Positions 28,147 to 38,200 of a stretch of DNA of 64,000 bases are shown here, piece by piece. The notes under the pieces were generated by a model, which was not told the origin of the DNA, did not search any database, and saw only the letters and a program-made list of their open reading frames with translations. The number at the start of each line of letters is the position of its first letter. Position 1 is the first letter of the stretch. The position numbers and the translations under genes were made by a program. The stretch comes from Collinsella sp. WCA1-178-WT-3 (M1). GTDB lineage: Bacteria > Actinomycetota > Coriobacteriia > Coriobacteriales > Coriobacteriaceae. The stretch lies in the NCBI RefSeq assembly GCF_009696325.1, contig NZ_VUME01000003.1:62001-126000 (forward strand). The letters are read 5' to 3'.

Positions 28147-30063
28147 ATGGTCGCATTCGATCGCAATCCGCAAGACTTCAAGTATCTGCGCCTGCTGTCG
28201 AGACAGTTCCCCACCGAGCAATCCGCATTCACCGAGATCATCAACCTCTCGGCCATCCTCAACCTGCCCAAGGGCACCGAGCATTTTATGAGCGATGTGC
28301 ATGGCGAGTACGAAGCCTTTATGCACATCCTCAACAACTGCTCGGGCGTCGTGCGCGAGCATGTCGACGAAATCTTTGGCGACACGCTCTCCTTTAACGA
28401 AAAGGGCGAGCTGTGCACGCTCATCTACTACCCGCGCGAGAAGATCGATCTGGTCCGCAGCCGGCACGAGGACTCGCCCACCTGGTACAAGACCATGCTC
28501 AACCAGCTCATTGTGGTTGCCCGCTCGCTTTCGAGCCGCTACACCCGCTCCAAGGTACGTAAGGCCATCCCGCGCGATTACGCCTACATCATCGACGAGC
28601 TGCTGCACACGCATCCGGACGAGAACAACTACCGCGTGCGTTATCACGAGCGCATTATCGAATCCATCTTGGAGACCGCCAGCGCCGACGACTTTATCGA
28701 GTCGCTCGCCTCACTCATCAAGCGCCTCGCCGTGGACCACCTGCACTTGGTGGGCGACATCTTCGACCGCGGCGGCGGCGCGGCCAAGATTATGGACCGC
28801 CTGCTCACCTATCATTCGCTCGATATTCAGTGGGGCAATCACGACCTGTTGTGGATGGGCGCCGCTGCCGGCGAGCCTGCCTGCATCGCCACGGTGCTAC
28901 GCAACAACCTGCGCTACGACAACTACGAGATTCTCGAGAACGACTACGGCATCTCGCTGCGCGAGCTTGTCGCCTTTGCCAACGCTACCTATACCGCCGG
29001 CGAGCCCATCAGCCCGCTCATCAAAGCCATCAACGTTCTGCTCTTTAAGCTCGAGGGCCAGATTATCCAGCGCCACCCCGAGTTCGACATGGCCGACCGT
29101 TTACTGCTCGACAAGGTCGATCACGACACCGGCACGGTCACCCTCGCCGACGGCAGCGTGTGGCCGCTCACGACTAACGACTTCCCCACCGTCGATCCAG
29201 CGGACCCCTACACGCTCACGCCCGAGGAGCAGCACATCATCGACAAGCTCGTGTCCGAATTTGTCACCGCCGATCATCTGCATCGCCACATCGATTTCCT
29301 CTATACCCACGGCTCCTTGTATAAGGTCGCCAACGGCAATCTGCTGTTCCACGGCTGCGTACCGCTCAACGAAGACGGCACCTTTAGCAGCATGAACTGC
29401 CTGGGTACCTGGCACGCCGGCCGCGATTATTTTGATTTTTGCGACTATATCGCCCGCCGCGCCTGGCGCGTCGGCGACCGCGATGCCCTCGACTGGATGT
29501 GGTACCTGTGGATTGGCTTTAACTCACCCGCCAGCGGACGCGTGGTGCGCACCTTCGAGCGCGCCTACATTGCCGACAAGAGCACGTGGGTCGAGCCGAT
29601 GGACCCGTACTACACGCTCACCACGTCCTCGTCCGTTTGCGACGACATCATGCGGGAGTTTGGCGTCGCCCCCATGGCTTGCTCGCCGACGGGCCATATC
29701 ATCAACGGCCATACGCCCGTCAAGACCACCAAGGGCGAGCAGCCCATCCGCGCCAACGGAAAGCTGCTGGTCATCGACGGCGGTTTCTGTCGCGCCTACC
29801 ACCCCAAAACGGGCATCGCCGGTTACACGCTCATCTCGAGCTCGCGCGGATGCCGCCTCAAGTCGCACCAGGCCTTTACCAGCGTTGCCGAGGCGCTCAC
29901 CCGCAACATCGATATCGAAAGCGAGACCAACCGCTTTGACGAGGCCGACCGGCGCCGCATGGTGAGCGACACCGATACCGGCGTCAAGATTCGCAGTCAG
30001 ATCCAAGACCTGCGCCAGCTCCTCGATGCATATAGAAACGGTGCTATCGAGGAGCGCGCCTAG
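28147..30063 (+). CDS. fbp: Fructose-1,6-bisphosphatase, class III
   Basis: The protein has 638 residues from the ATG after GGAAGG; the frame is open for more than 1 kb upstream but that part does not look coding. FMSDVHGEYEAF, LVGDIFDRGG, QWGNHDLLWMG and INGHTPVKTTKG are the metallophosphatase motifs of the Firmicutes-type Fbp III. It removes the 1-phosphate from fructose 1,6-bisphosphate, the irreversible step of gluconeogenesis. Length matches the B. subtilis enzyme. It is preceded by a hairpin leader and followed by a small gap before two GtrA genes. Confidence 0.95.
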   Translation: MVAFDRNPQDFKYLRLLSRQFPTEQSAFTEIINLSAILNLPKGTEHFMSDVHGEYEAFMHILNNCSGVVREHVDEIFGDTLSFNEKGELCTLIYYPREKIDLVRSRHEDSPTWYKTMLNQLIVVARSLSSRYTRSKVRKAIPRDYAYIIDELLHTHPDENNYRVRYHERIIESILETASADDFIESLASLIKRLAVDHLHLVGDIFDRGGGAAKIMDRLLTYHSLDIQWGNHDLLWMGAAAGEPACIATVLRNNLRYDNYEILENDYGISLRELVAFANATYTAGEPISPLIKAINVLLFKLEGQIIQRHPEFDMADRLLLDKVDHDTGTVTLADGSVWPLTTNDFPTVDPADPYTLTPEEQHIIDKLVSEFVTADHLHRHIDFLYTHGSLYKVANGNLLFHGCVPLNEDGTFSSMNCLGTWHAGRDYFDFCDYIARRAWRVGDRDALDWMWYLWIGFNSPASGRVVRTFERAYIADKSTWVEPMDPYYTLTTSSSVCDDIMREFGVAPMACSPTGHIINGHTPVKTTKGEQPIRANGKLLVIDGGFCRAYHPKTGIAGYTLISSSRGCRLKSHQAFTSVAEALTRNIDIESETNRFDEADRRRMVSDTDTGVKIRSQIQDLRQLLDAYRNGAIEERA

Positions 30064-30141
30064 CCCCGCCTGCGGGGATTGGTTAAACTTGCTAGGTTTG
30101 TCATCCCCGCGGCGCCCCGGCGCCACCCTAAGGCAGGTACC

Positions 30142-30537
30142 ATGCAAAAGCTCCTTGCGCAGATCATAAAGTTTGGCGTCGTCGGCGTCGTTGCCACCGT
30201 CATCGACTTTGGCATCATGAATCTGCTCCACTACGGCCTGGGCCTCAACATCTTGATTGCCAACACCAGCGGTTTTATCGTCTCGCTCATCTTTAACTAC
30301 GTAGCGAGCATGAAGTACGTGTTTGCACACAAGGAAGGCATGAGCCGCCGCCGCGAGTTCATCATCTTTGTCGTGCTATCCGTTATTGGCCTGGCGCTCA
30401 ACGACGGCATCGTGCTGACCCTCAACGCCGGCCTGGGACTCGAGGCCAATATCGCCAAGATTTGCGCTACCGCACTCGTCATGGTCTACAACTTTGTAAC
30501 GCGAAAGATCTTCCTAGAGGGCGAGCAGACCAAATAG
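30142..30537 (+). CDS. GtrA-family membrane protein (first copy)
   Basis: This 131-residue protein begins MQKLLAQIIKFGVVGVVAT and has four predicted transmembrane helices with the GtrA pattern: F.VVG...T..D, NYV.S.KYVF in the loop and a final FVTRKIFL. GtrA-like proteins are small membrane proteins linked to flipping or transfer of undecaprenyl-linked sugars for cell-surface polymers. No glycosyltransferase gene is adjacent. Confidence 0.85.
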   Translation: MQKLLAQIIKFGVVGVVATVIDFGIMNLLHYGLGLNILIANTSGFIVSLIFNYVASMKYVFAHKEGMSRRREFIIFVVLSVIGLALNDGIVLTLNAGLGLEANIAKICATALVMVYNFVTRKIFLEGEQTK

Positions 30538-30675
30538 CTCGGCCTCCTCGTTGCACTACGGGGACCTGCGGATGACGCGCGTCAAGCGCAGCGTTGCCTG
30601 GGCCTTGCTCGTTTACGGGAAGATTTGCAGCGTTTGCGGATTACCTCTTGAATATTTGGCGAGTTCGTATAGTTC

Positions 30676-31164
30676 TTGCCAAAGACCTTACGTTTGCCAT
30701 GCAAAAGCTCTAAAGTATCTCGTTGCTCGATTCATCAACGCATTGGATGTGATTACGTGCGCAACGCGCTGGCACAACCTCATACCAAGCAGTTCCTCAA
30801 GTTCGCTGTCGTAGGTCTTATCTCCTTTGGCGTCGACTGGGGCATGCTTATTGCGCTCGTCGAGCTGTTCCACCTCGACTTTTTGATGAGCACGACGGTC
30901 TCGTTTACCACGTCCGTCGTGGTTAACTACTGGCTCAGCATGAAGTACGTGTTCGACCATCGCGAGGGCATGAGCCGTAAGCGCGAGTTCACGATCTTTA
31001 CCATCCTGTCGGTGATCGGTCTAGGCCTCAACGACCTGTACATGTTTGTGGGCGTCACGTTTTTGAGCATCGGCTACCAGGCCATGAAGGCCATCGCCAC
31101 GTTCCTGGTCACCTGGTACAACTACTTTAGCCGTCGCTTTTTCCTCGAAGGCGCACGGTCGTAG
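30676..31164 (+). CDS. GtrA-family membrane protein (second copy)
   Basis: The GtrA core begins near QFLKFAVVGLISFGVDWG and shows the same four-helix layout, NYWLSMKYVF and the ending YFSRRFFLEG as the copy 140 bp upstream, so the pair looks like a diverged tandem duplication. The start is uncertain: an ATG at 30676 gives 162 residues with an unlikely N-terminus; GTG 30757 gives 135 residues, matching the family better. Neither has a good ribosome-binding site. A sequence identical to the first copy's start (CATGCAAAAGCTC) at 30698 runs into a stop after four codons, suggesting decay of the original start. Confidence 0.75.
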   Translation: MPKTLRLPCKSSKVSRCSIHQRIGCDYVRNALAQPHTKQFLKFAVVGLISFGVDWGMLIALVELFHLDFLMSTTVSFTTSVVVNYWLSMKYVFDHREGMSRKREFTIFTILSVIGLGLNDLYMFVGVTFLSIGYQAMKAIATFLVTWYNYFSRRFFLEGARS

Positions 31165-31189
31165 ACGGCCCAACATAATCTCGCTTCGC

Positions 31190-31224
31190 AGCCGGTTGGA
31201 ATTCACGTTCCAACCGGCTTTTTG
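31190..31224 (+). terminator. Terminator after the GtrA pair
   Basis: AGCCGGTTGGAA pairs perfectly with TTCCAACCGGCT around a 6-nt loop and is followed by TTTTT. Confidence 0.93.
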
Positions 31225-31261
31225 TTTGCAGAGAGACCCGGCGGCCCAGCCCCATTCGCAT

Positions 31262-31298
31262 AAAAACGGGCGGCTCGGATGTTGGTCCGAACCGCCCG
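31262..31298 (-). terminator. Terminator of the DUF4430 surface-protein operon
   Basis: On the minus strand CGGGCGGTTCGGA pairs with TCCGAGCCGCCCG and is followed by TTTTT. It lies 24 bp after the stop of the smaller DUF4430 gene. Confidence 0.92.
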
Positions 31299-31321
31299 CT
31301 CCGTGCGCTATGTCAAGGCAT

Positions 31322-32212
31322 TTAGCCCGTTACGTAATACCAGACGACGCTGTCACCGTTGGAGAGAACGTAGTTGCTGCAAGCCGTGTTGGGCGTTACG
31401 CCGTTGACAGAGTACATCCAGCCGCTTGTACCACCGTGCTCCTTCTCGGCCAAACCACCGATAGCGGCGACATACGTGCCGTACGATGAGCCGTGCGCAT
31501 TTACGGAAAGGCCCAGTGCGCACAGGGCATCGTAGGGGGTAGCGCCCTCGTTGAAGGTGAACGTACCGCCAGAAGACACCGGGTTACCCACGGCACTCGA
31601 CGTCACAGAGACCGTCACGGTAATGTAGCCAGGCTGCTGCGAGCCGCCCTGATTGCCAGCAGAGGCGCTGTCGCCGTTGGATACAGACCCACCGCCAGAC
31701 ACCGAGCCACCGCCCGAAGAGGAGCCGTTTGAAGAACTCGATCCACCAGCGGATTCGGAGCCCTGTCCGGCAGACGCGTTGTTGGACTTCTTGCCGCCCT
31801 TGCCTTCGGACTTCTTCTCTATCGATTCCTTGTCTGACTTCTTGTCCGAAGACTCGGAAGCGTCCTTGGAATCCGATTCATTCGAATCCTTGGCCTCGGA
31901 GTCCACAGCGTCAGAAGACGAGGAGCCCGCTGTCTCCGTCTCGTGAGAGGCGATAGAGCCAGAGTCGGCAACGCTCCTCCCTGCCACGGCCCGAGCGATC
32001 CAATCGATGGACCAGGCACCGCTGGCGGAAGGGTGAACAAAGCCCAGCGAGACGACAATCAGCGCGATGCAGACGGCCGTCAGAGAGCCAAGCAGCGCCT
32101 TGCGCCGAGAGGCGGACGCCGCCGAGGCGGCGCCCTTTTGCTTAGCATCGTCGAGCTGAATAAACGACGAGTCGGGTTGCTTGGAGTCGGCATCCTGAGG
32201 TTTATTGGACAC
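31322..32212 (-). CDS. Membrane-anchored DUF4430 (transcobalamin-like) protein
   Basis: About 296 residues from GTG 32212, which lies 5 bp after AGGTGA; a GTG at 32221 directly after the upstream stop is an alternative. One hydrophobic segment (about 40-60, LTAVCIALIVVSLGFV) anchors it; a long low-complexity linker of S, D, E, K and G follows (about 85-205). The C-terminus is a DUF4430 domain with TFNEGATPYDALCALG and GWMYSVNGVTP and a closing NGDSVVWYYV. DUF4430 resembles the C-terminal domain of vertebrate transcobalamin. It forms an operon with the giant protein upstream, which carries three related domains and sits behind a cobalamin riboswitch. Confidence 0.85.
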   Translation of the reverse strand: MSNKPQDADSKQPDSSFIQLDDAKQKGAASAASASRRKALLGSLTAVCIALIVVSLGFVHPSASGAWSIDWIARAVAGRSVADSGSIASHETETAGSSSSDAVDSEAKDSNESDSKDASESSDKKSDKESIEKKSEGKGGKKSNNASAGQGSESAGGSSSSNGSSSGGGSVSGGGSVSNGDSASAGNQGGSQQPGYITVTVSVTSSAVGNPVSSGGTFTFNEGATPYDALCALGLSVNAHGSSYGTYVAAIGGLAEKEHGGTSGWMYSVNGVTPNTACSNYVLSNGDSVVWYYVTG

Positions 32213-32221
32213 AGCTCTCAC

Positions 32222-35200
32222 CTACCGGCGCTTGGTAAACACGAACACGCCAATGACCGCAAGCCCGATCACGCCGGCCGCTACGCCGACAATGGCGAGC
32301 GGGTTGAAGCCAGACTCCTGTGCCGGAGCCTCAGCGGACTTCTTAGCGGTAGTCACGGCAGCCGAGCCCGTATCGGACTTGGAGCTGGACTTGCCGGACT
32401 TCTTGTCAGACTTCTTGCTGTCCTTCTTGTCGGACTTGCCGGAATCCTTCTTGGAATCCTTGCCGTCCTTGGTCTCGGTCTTGGTCGTGGTGGACACCGG
32501 CTTCTGACCCGGAGCAACAGCACCGCCAGCCTGCTGGCCGTTTGTGCCGTTACCGGAGCCAGAACCAGCACCGGCATTACCCGAACCGCCATTGGATCCG
32601 TTGGAGCCAGAGCCGCCGTTACCGCCAGGGGCAACGGCATTCTTGGTCCACTTAGCGTAGAGCGTCATATCGGCCGTCACCGCAACGCTAAAGTCATACG
32701 CCTCTGTACAAGCCTCGTCGGTATACCAACCAGCGAAGGTGTAGCCCTCGCGTGTCGGATCGGCAGGCTTGGCGATAGAGCCGTTGGCGGCCGTAGTCTG
32801 AAAATCGACCTTGGACCCCTCGCCAGCGCTAAACGAAACCTTAACGCCAGCAGTCAGCTTGAACAGCGTGCCAGAGTCGTTGATGTAGTACAAGTTGCCC
32901 TGGGCATCACAAGCGATTGGCGAGTCACAGCAGTTGTAGTGGCCCGCTGCGCTAAACACACCAGAAGCCTCAGCGTCACCCAACTTGTAACGATATACGC
33001 CACCGCCCGAAGTGTAGTTAACGAAATCAGGGCTCTCGCCGTAGTTAACCGTAAAGTACACATACGTGCCATCTGCCTGGGCACTCACCAGCGGAGCGCC
33101 CTTAATGCCACCAAGAATGCCAGCCGTCAGCTGGGAGCCGTCCGCCGTCGTGACCAGCGTCGTGTCAAAGTCGTTATTCAGATCAATGATAGCGAGCGCC
33201 GCGCTGCCATTGGCTTCGCCGCCGACAATCAGCTTGCCGTCATGCATCGTAGGCGCGCACGCGCAGCCGGTAAGGCCAAGGTCAACTACGCGTTCCTCGG
33301 TAATACGCGAAGCGGCATCCGCATCGCGCGAGTCGCCATCAGAAATCGCCAACACGTGAAGCTTGCCGTCGCGCGAAATCAGATAGGCATGGCTGCCATC
33401 ATCCGAAAGCACGCAGGTGGAGTTGACAACAGCACCAACCGAAACCTTTCCGAGCACATCGCCCGAAAACTTGCTGAGCATCTCGACGGTACCGGCACTG
33501 GTGGGAACCAAGACAAAGTCATCACCCACCGTAGCGCCTGTCCAGTAATAGCCCTCATCAGCATTGACATGCTGCCAAGAAACAGCGCCGGTCAGGATAT
33601 TAATACGCGTCAGATGACCGTTATTGTACGTACTCGTTCCATAGTCAACATCAACGGTGCCGACATAGAGGTAATTGCCATCAACCGTCAGCTGAGAATT
33701 CGACTGGGCAATCCCGCTCACGGAGTCAGTGACCCAAACCGTTGTGAGCGCGTCAGCCGTCAGGGCCTGGACCGCACCGCCGTCAAGCGGAACAATAACC
33801 AAACCGTTCGCATAAATCGGGCGCGAGGTGTAACCGACCGCAGTCTTAAGATTCGACTCGGCAAGGACCTTGCCCGATTCGGCGTCAATCTTTAGCAAAC
33901 GCTTGTTGACGGCAAGATACACGTTGCCGTTCACGACAATAGGTTCACTCGCGTTGGGATACGCCGAACCAGAATACGCTTTCCAATCAAACGTCCATGA
34001 GCTCGCCAGCGCACCCGTAGGCGTCGAAATGTTCTCGACCGCCGCATTGGACTTGCCATCCCAATCGGACTTCCAATCGGTCGGACGCGGGGCGCTCGGA
34101 TTGACTACGACCTCATCGGGATTAGGCACCGTATCGCCGGCAGCATAAGCCCAGACGATCGTGTCGCCCGATTTGACAACGTAGTCGCTATCGAGTTGGG
34201 GTCCGGGAACACCGTTAACAAAGAACGACCAAGCGCCGGCCAACTTAGTGCCGTCAAGCGGGGAGACAAGGCTGTGAACGCCCCAGAAGCCCAGCTGGTC
34301 GTACATCTCGGACTCGATGCCCAAAGCATCAAAGTAGGCGGCAGTGGCGTTCTTGATCGTCGTGCCCTCAACAAACACCTGCATCGAAGGATCGGTCCAG
34401 CGCTGTGCCTTATCGTCCTTCTTGCCGATGATCTCCATCGAGACAGAAACCTGACCGGGCATGGTGCCATCGGAACCATAGACCCAGGTAATCTCATCGC
34501 CGGCCTTGAGCGTGTAGTTGCCTGCGCCGACATTGGCCTTCTTGCCGTTGACAAAGAACTGCCAGGACTTCCAGATGCTTTCGTTTACCTGTACGGTCGA
34601 AAGCTTCACGCTCTTATTGAACGGAGAAGTCAGCGAATTGAGGAACCAACCATACGAACCGGTTTGGACGTCGGCGCCAATACCGGCCTGCTTAAAGACC
34701 TGCTCGGAAAGATCGGCGGCAGTTGCGCCCTCTTCCACCAGTGCAGTCGTAGGTTGCGCCCACGTCTGCTGAGCACCCGAAGCATCCTGGCCGACAACGG
34801 TGCAGCTTACCGAAAGCTGGTCGGTGGGTGCAGCGTCACCGTACTTCGAGTAGCACCAGACGACAGAGTCGCCCGCTTCGAGAGTGTAGTTGCCAGCGTC
34901 CACCGATGCAGCGACGCCGTTGATGAACAGCTGCCAATAGGCGCCCGTAGCATGGTCGTATGCAAGGGTGCGATCGGCATCGAAAGGCGACGTAATGGAA
35001 TTGAGCACCCAACCCCAAGAGCCGTTGGGATCATAGTCGGCCTTGAGGCCGGCCTGCTTAAAGAGCTCCTCGGAAAGATCGGCGGCAGTCGAGCCGTTCG
35101 TGAGCGTGTACTGCGAAGCGGCAGCCCACGTCTGCTGCTTGCCCTTAGCGTCGACGCCAATAACCGAGCACGTCGCTGTGACCTCGGGGCTATTTTGGCC

Positions 35201-38200
35201 GCTCGTGCCCAGAACCGTGATTTTTGCCGATACGTCCTGGTTGGCAAGCTTAGCGTACGTGGTGTTGCCGGGATAGCGCTCGGCATAGCGAGCGTACTTC
35301 TCGCTCGTCAGGCGCGAGGAAACGACAACCTTCGTGTTGTACTGCGGCTGCGTGACCTTGAGATTCTCTGCGGAGACAATAGAGCTGTTGCTCGACTTAA
35401 ACAGACGCCAATCCTGCCCGGACATCGCGTCATAGCCAGGAAGATCCACCGGAACAATACCAAGGGACGTCGAATCGGTCGTCGCCTTGTCGTAGCTCCA
35501 AGCAAGATTGCCGTCGGCATCAAGATAGGCCTTCTGGAACGCGTGCATGTCCGCCGAAACGGCATTGGCTTCCTGGCCATTCAGAATGGCGTCAGCATAG
35601 CCGGACTTCGCCTTTTCCATAAGAGAAAGCTCGGCATCGAGCTCGTCCTGATCCTGCGGAGCAATCGCAAAGTCAAGGGTCTTGCTTGCCGTGACCTCCG
35701 CGTTCGACTTGTCGGTCACCGTGAGGGTGATCTTGGTCTTCGCCGCCTCGTCGCCCGGCAGCGGCTGATAGACCGTGCCCTTGTAGCCGTTGAACGTAAT
35801 GTCATCGGTGCTGGCGGAATACTCGATCTTGTAGTATTTGCCGTCGATATTGAGCGTGCTCGTGCGCGGCATCTGCAGATCGGCGGTCAGGCCATCCTTG
35901 TTGGCAGGCGTTTCGGTGCCGGAGTACTTGATATTGTCGTAGGTAAAGGCCGCATCGACCTTCTCCTGCAGCGCCTTCTGGTCGGCGGCGACCTTCTCGG
36001 GATCGCCCTTGACGGTCACCATGAAGTCGTGCGCACCCTTAACGTCAGACGGGCCACCGCTCACAAACGAAACGGTCGCGGTCAGCGTTACGGTGCGATC
36101 GCTCGAAACGCGCGTCACCTTGCCGGTGTAGTCGTCCCAGCCATAACCGGAAGGCCAAATGACATCGCCGTCGGTGCTCTTCCATTCAACCTCGAACTTG
36201 CTCTTGGAGCCTGCGCGGTACGGAAGCGTGAGATTCGACGTGACGAACTCAGCCGAATCGCCCGCAGCGTAACCGATGGCAACCTGCTCGGCGGCATCGT
36301 CGAGCATCTGCTGCACACGAGCCTCGTCCCAAGCAACCTGCACCGACTTACTGGGCTGGTAATACTCGGTCTTGCCATCGCGTGACAGCTCAAACACGAC
36401 GTCGGCGCTGCGCAGGCCGTCGATGTTGTAGCCGGTGTAATCGTTGGGATCGATGTAGAAGAACGTCACATCGCCGTTGGTCTTATCCTGGGCGTCGGAG
36501 ATACCGACCGTGGCCTTGTCATCCTCTGCATTAAAGGCAACGCCGCCCTCGGAGACCTTGACGTCAATATCGGTAAATCCCAGATCGGCAAGCTGCGCCT
36601 TCAGCGCGTCATTGACGTTGCCGCCCTTAGCGCTGTAATCAACGGCAATCTGTTTATTGGCATCGTTGAGCTTTTGGACTGCGGCCTCAAGAGAGCCTGC
36701 GGCAATCACGGGATTGGCAGAGACAAGCTCGACCGTCGAGCTGCCGCTCGTGGCGACAGCCTTCAGATACTTGCCCGCGGCAGAAGCTGAAACCGTTGCC
36801 GTGGCGCCCGACATATCGGACAGAAGCGTCCAGTCGGCCGCAGAGGCCTTCGCGTCGTCAGCCGCGTACCAGACAACAGTCGCCTGGTCGGTGACGTCGA
36901 TACCGTTGGTGGGCGAGCCGTCAGCGCGCTTAGCCTGCGCCGTCGCCTTCACGCTATCGCCCGAGACGAGATGAATCGAATCGCTATTGATCTGCGGATT
37001 AGCAATCACACGCAGCAGGTTGTACTCCCCCGCAGCGGTAACGCTGTCGGAAGAAACCCACTCAACCGTATTGTCGAGAGCGCTCGCCGTAACTTTAATG
37101 CGCTTGCCAACAAGCGCGTCCGAAATGGTCAGGCTGCCATCGGTCGTATCGATGCCGTCGGTAAGCTCGGTCCAATCGGCATCGCCCTCGCCCTTGGCAT
37201 ACCACGCCATGGTGAGCTCGGCATCGTCGGGCACATCCTTCGTCGAGCCCGACCAGCTGCCCGGAACCTGCACGCTCGGCGTAATCTTTGAACCCACGCT
37301 CAGCGTAACGTTCTTATCGGCAAGCTCAATGCCCGCCAGCTTGTACTGACCCTTGAGCGTCACGGGGCCGAGCGGGGCAACAGTCTGGCCGTATGAGCTC
37401 TTCTTCTGCGTGCTGGAAACGGTATTTTCGCTCGTCACCTTCACGCGCAGATACTTGCCGGCATAGGCAGCGTCAACGGTATAGGTGGCCTCGGTGGCAC
37501 CGGGGATATCGGTGTAAGCGGAGTCGGAGCTCGAACTGCTATTTGCATACTGCCACTGGTAGGTCACATTATCGGTGCGGTCGATATAGCTGTAGCTCGA
37601 ACCGTCCTTTTTGCGCACCTTAGTCTTGAGCGTATCGCCTACGTGCACGCCATTGGTGGCAGGAGAGCCCTCAAACTGCACGTCGTAAAGCTCAACTTGG
37701 CCAGCGATGGAGACAGGACCCGCCGCATAATAGCCGTTAGGCCTCTGCTCACCGTAACCGCCGTTGGCCTTGGCCACGACGTAGTAGCCCTTGAGGGCGG
37801 CGGTCACCGTCAGGGTGTTACCGGTCTCACCCTCGATAGGCGTGTTGCACGAGCTTGCGGTGTTCGACGTGCCCTTGTACCACTGCCACGTGACATGCGA
37901 GTCAGTGGTAACGTCGGTGGAACCCGCCTTTGCGGTCGCCGTAATCGTAGAGCCGACCTCGACTTTGCCCGAGGAGGGGCTCATGGACACTTTGGTGATA
38001 TTAATTGAACCGGCGGGCGCAACGAGAGCGCCCGTCGAGTTGGTCAAGCTCGAAGAGCCAATCTTCGAGGACACCTTGCACTTGAGGTACTTGCCACCCA
38101 AAGCGTCGGTAAGCTCGAGGGTCTCACCCGTGGCACCCGCAATGTCGGTATACGTGCCACTCTTGGTGTCAGAGCACTGCCACTGATAGTTGAGCTTGTT

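Noticed and set aside
31943-33895. Long plus-strand frame opposite the giant surface gene
   Set aside because: Shadow frame of the real minus-strand gene, with no ribosome-binding site or recognisable domain.
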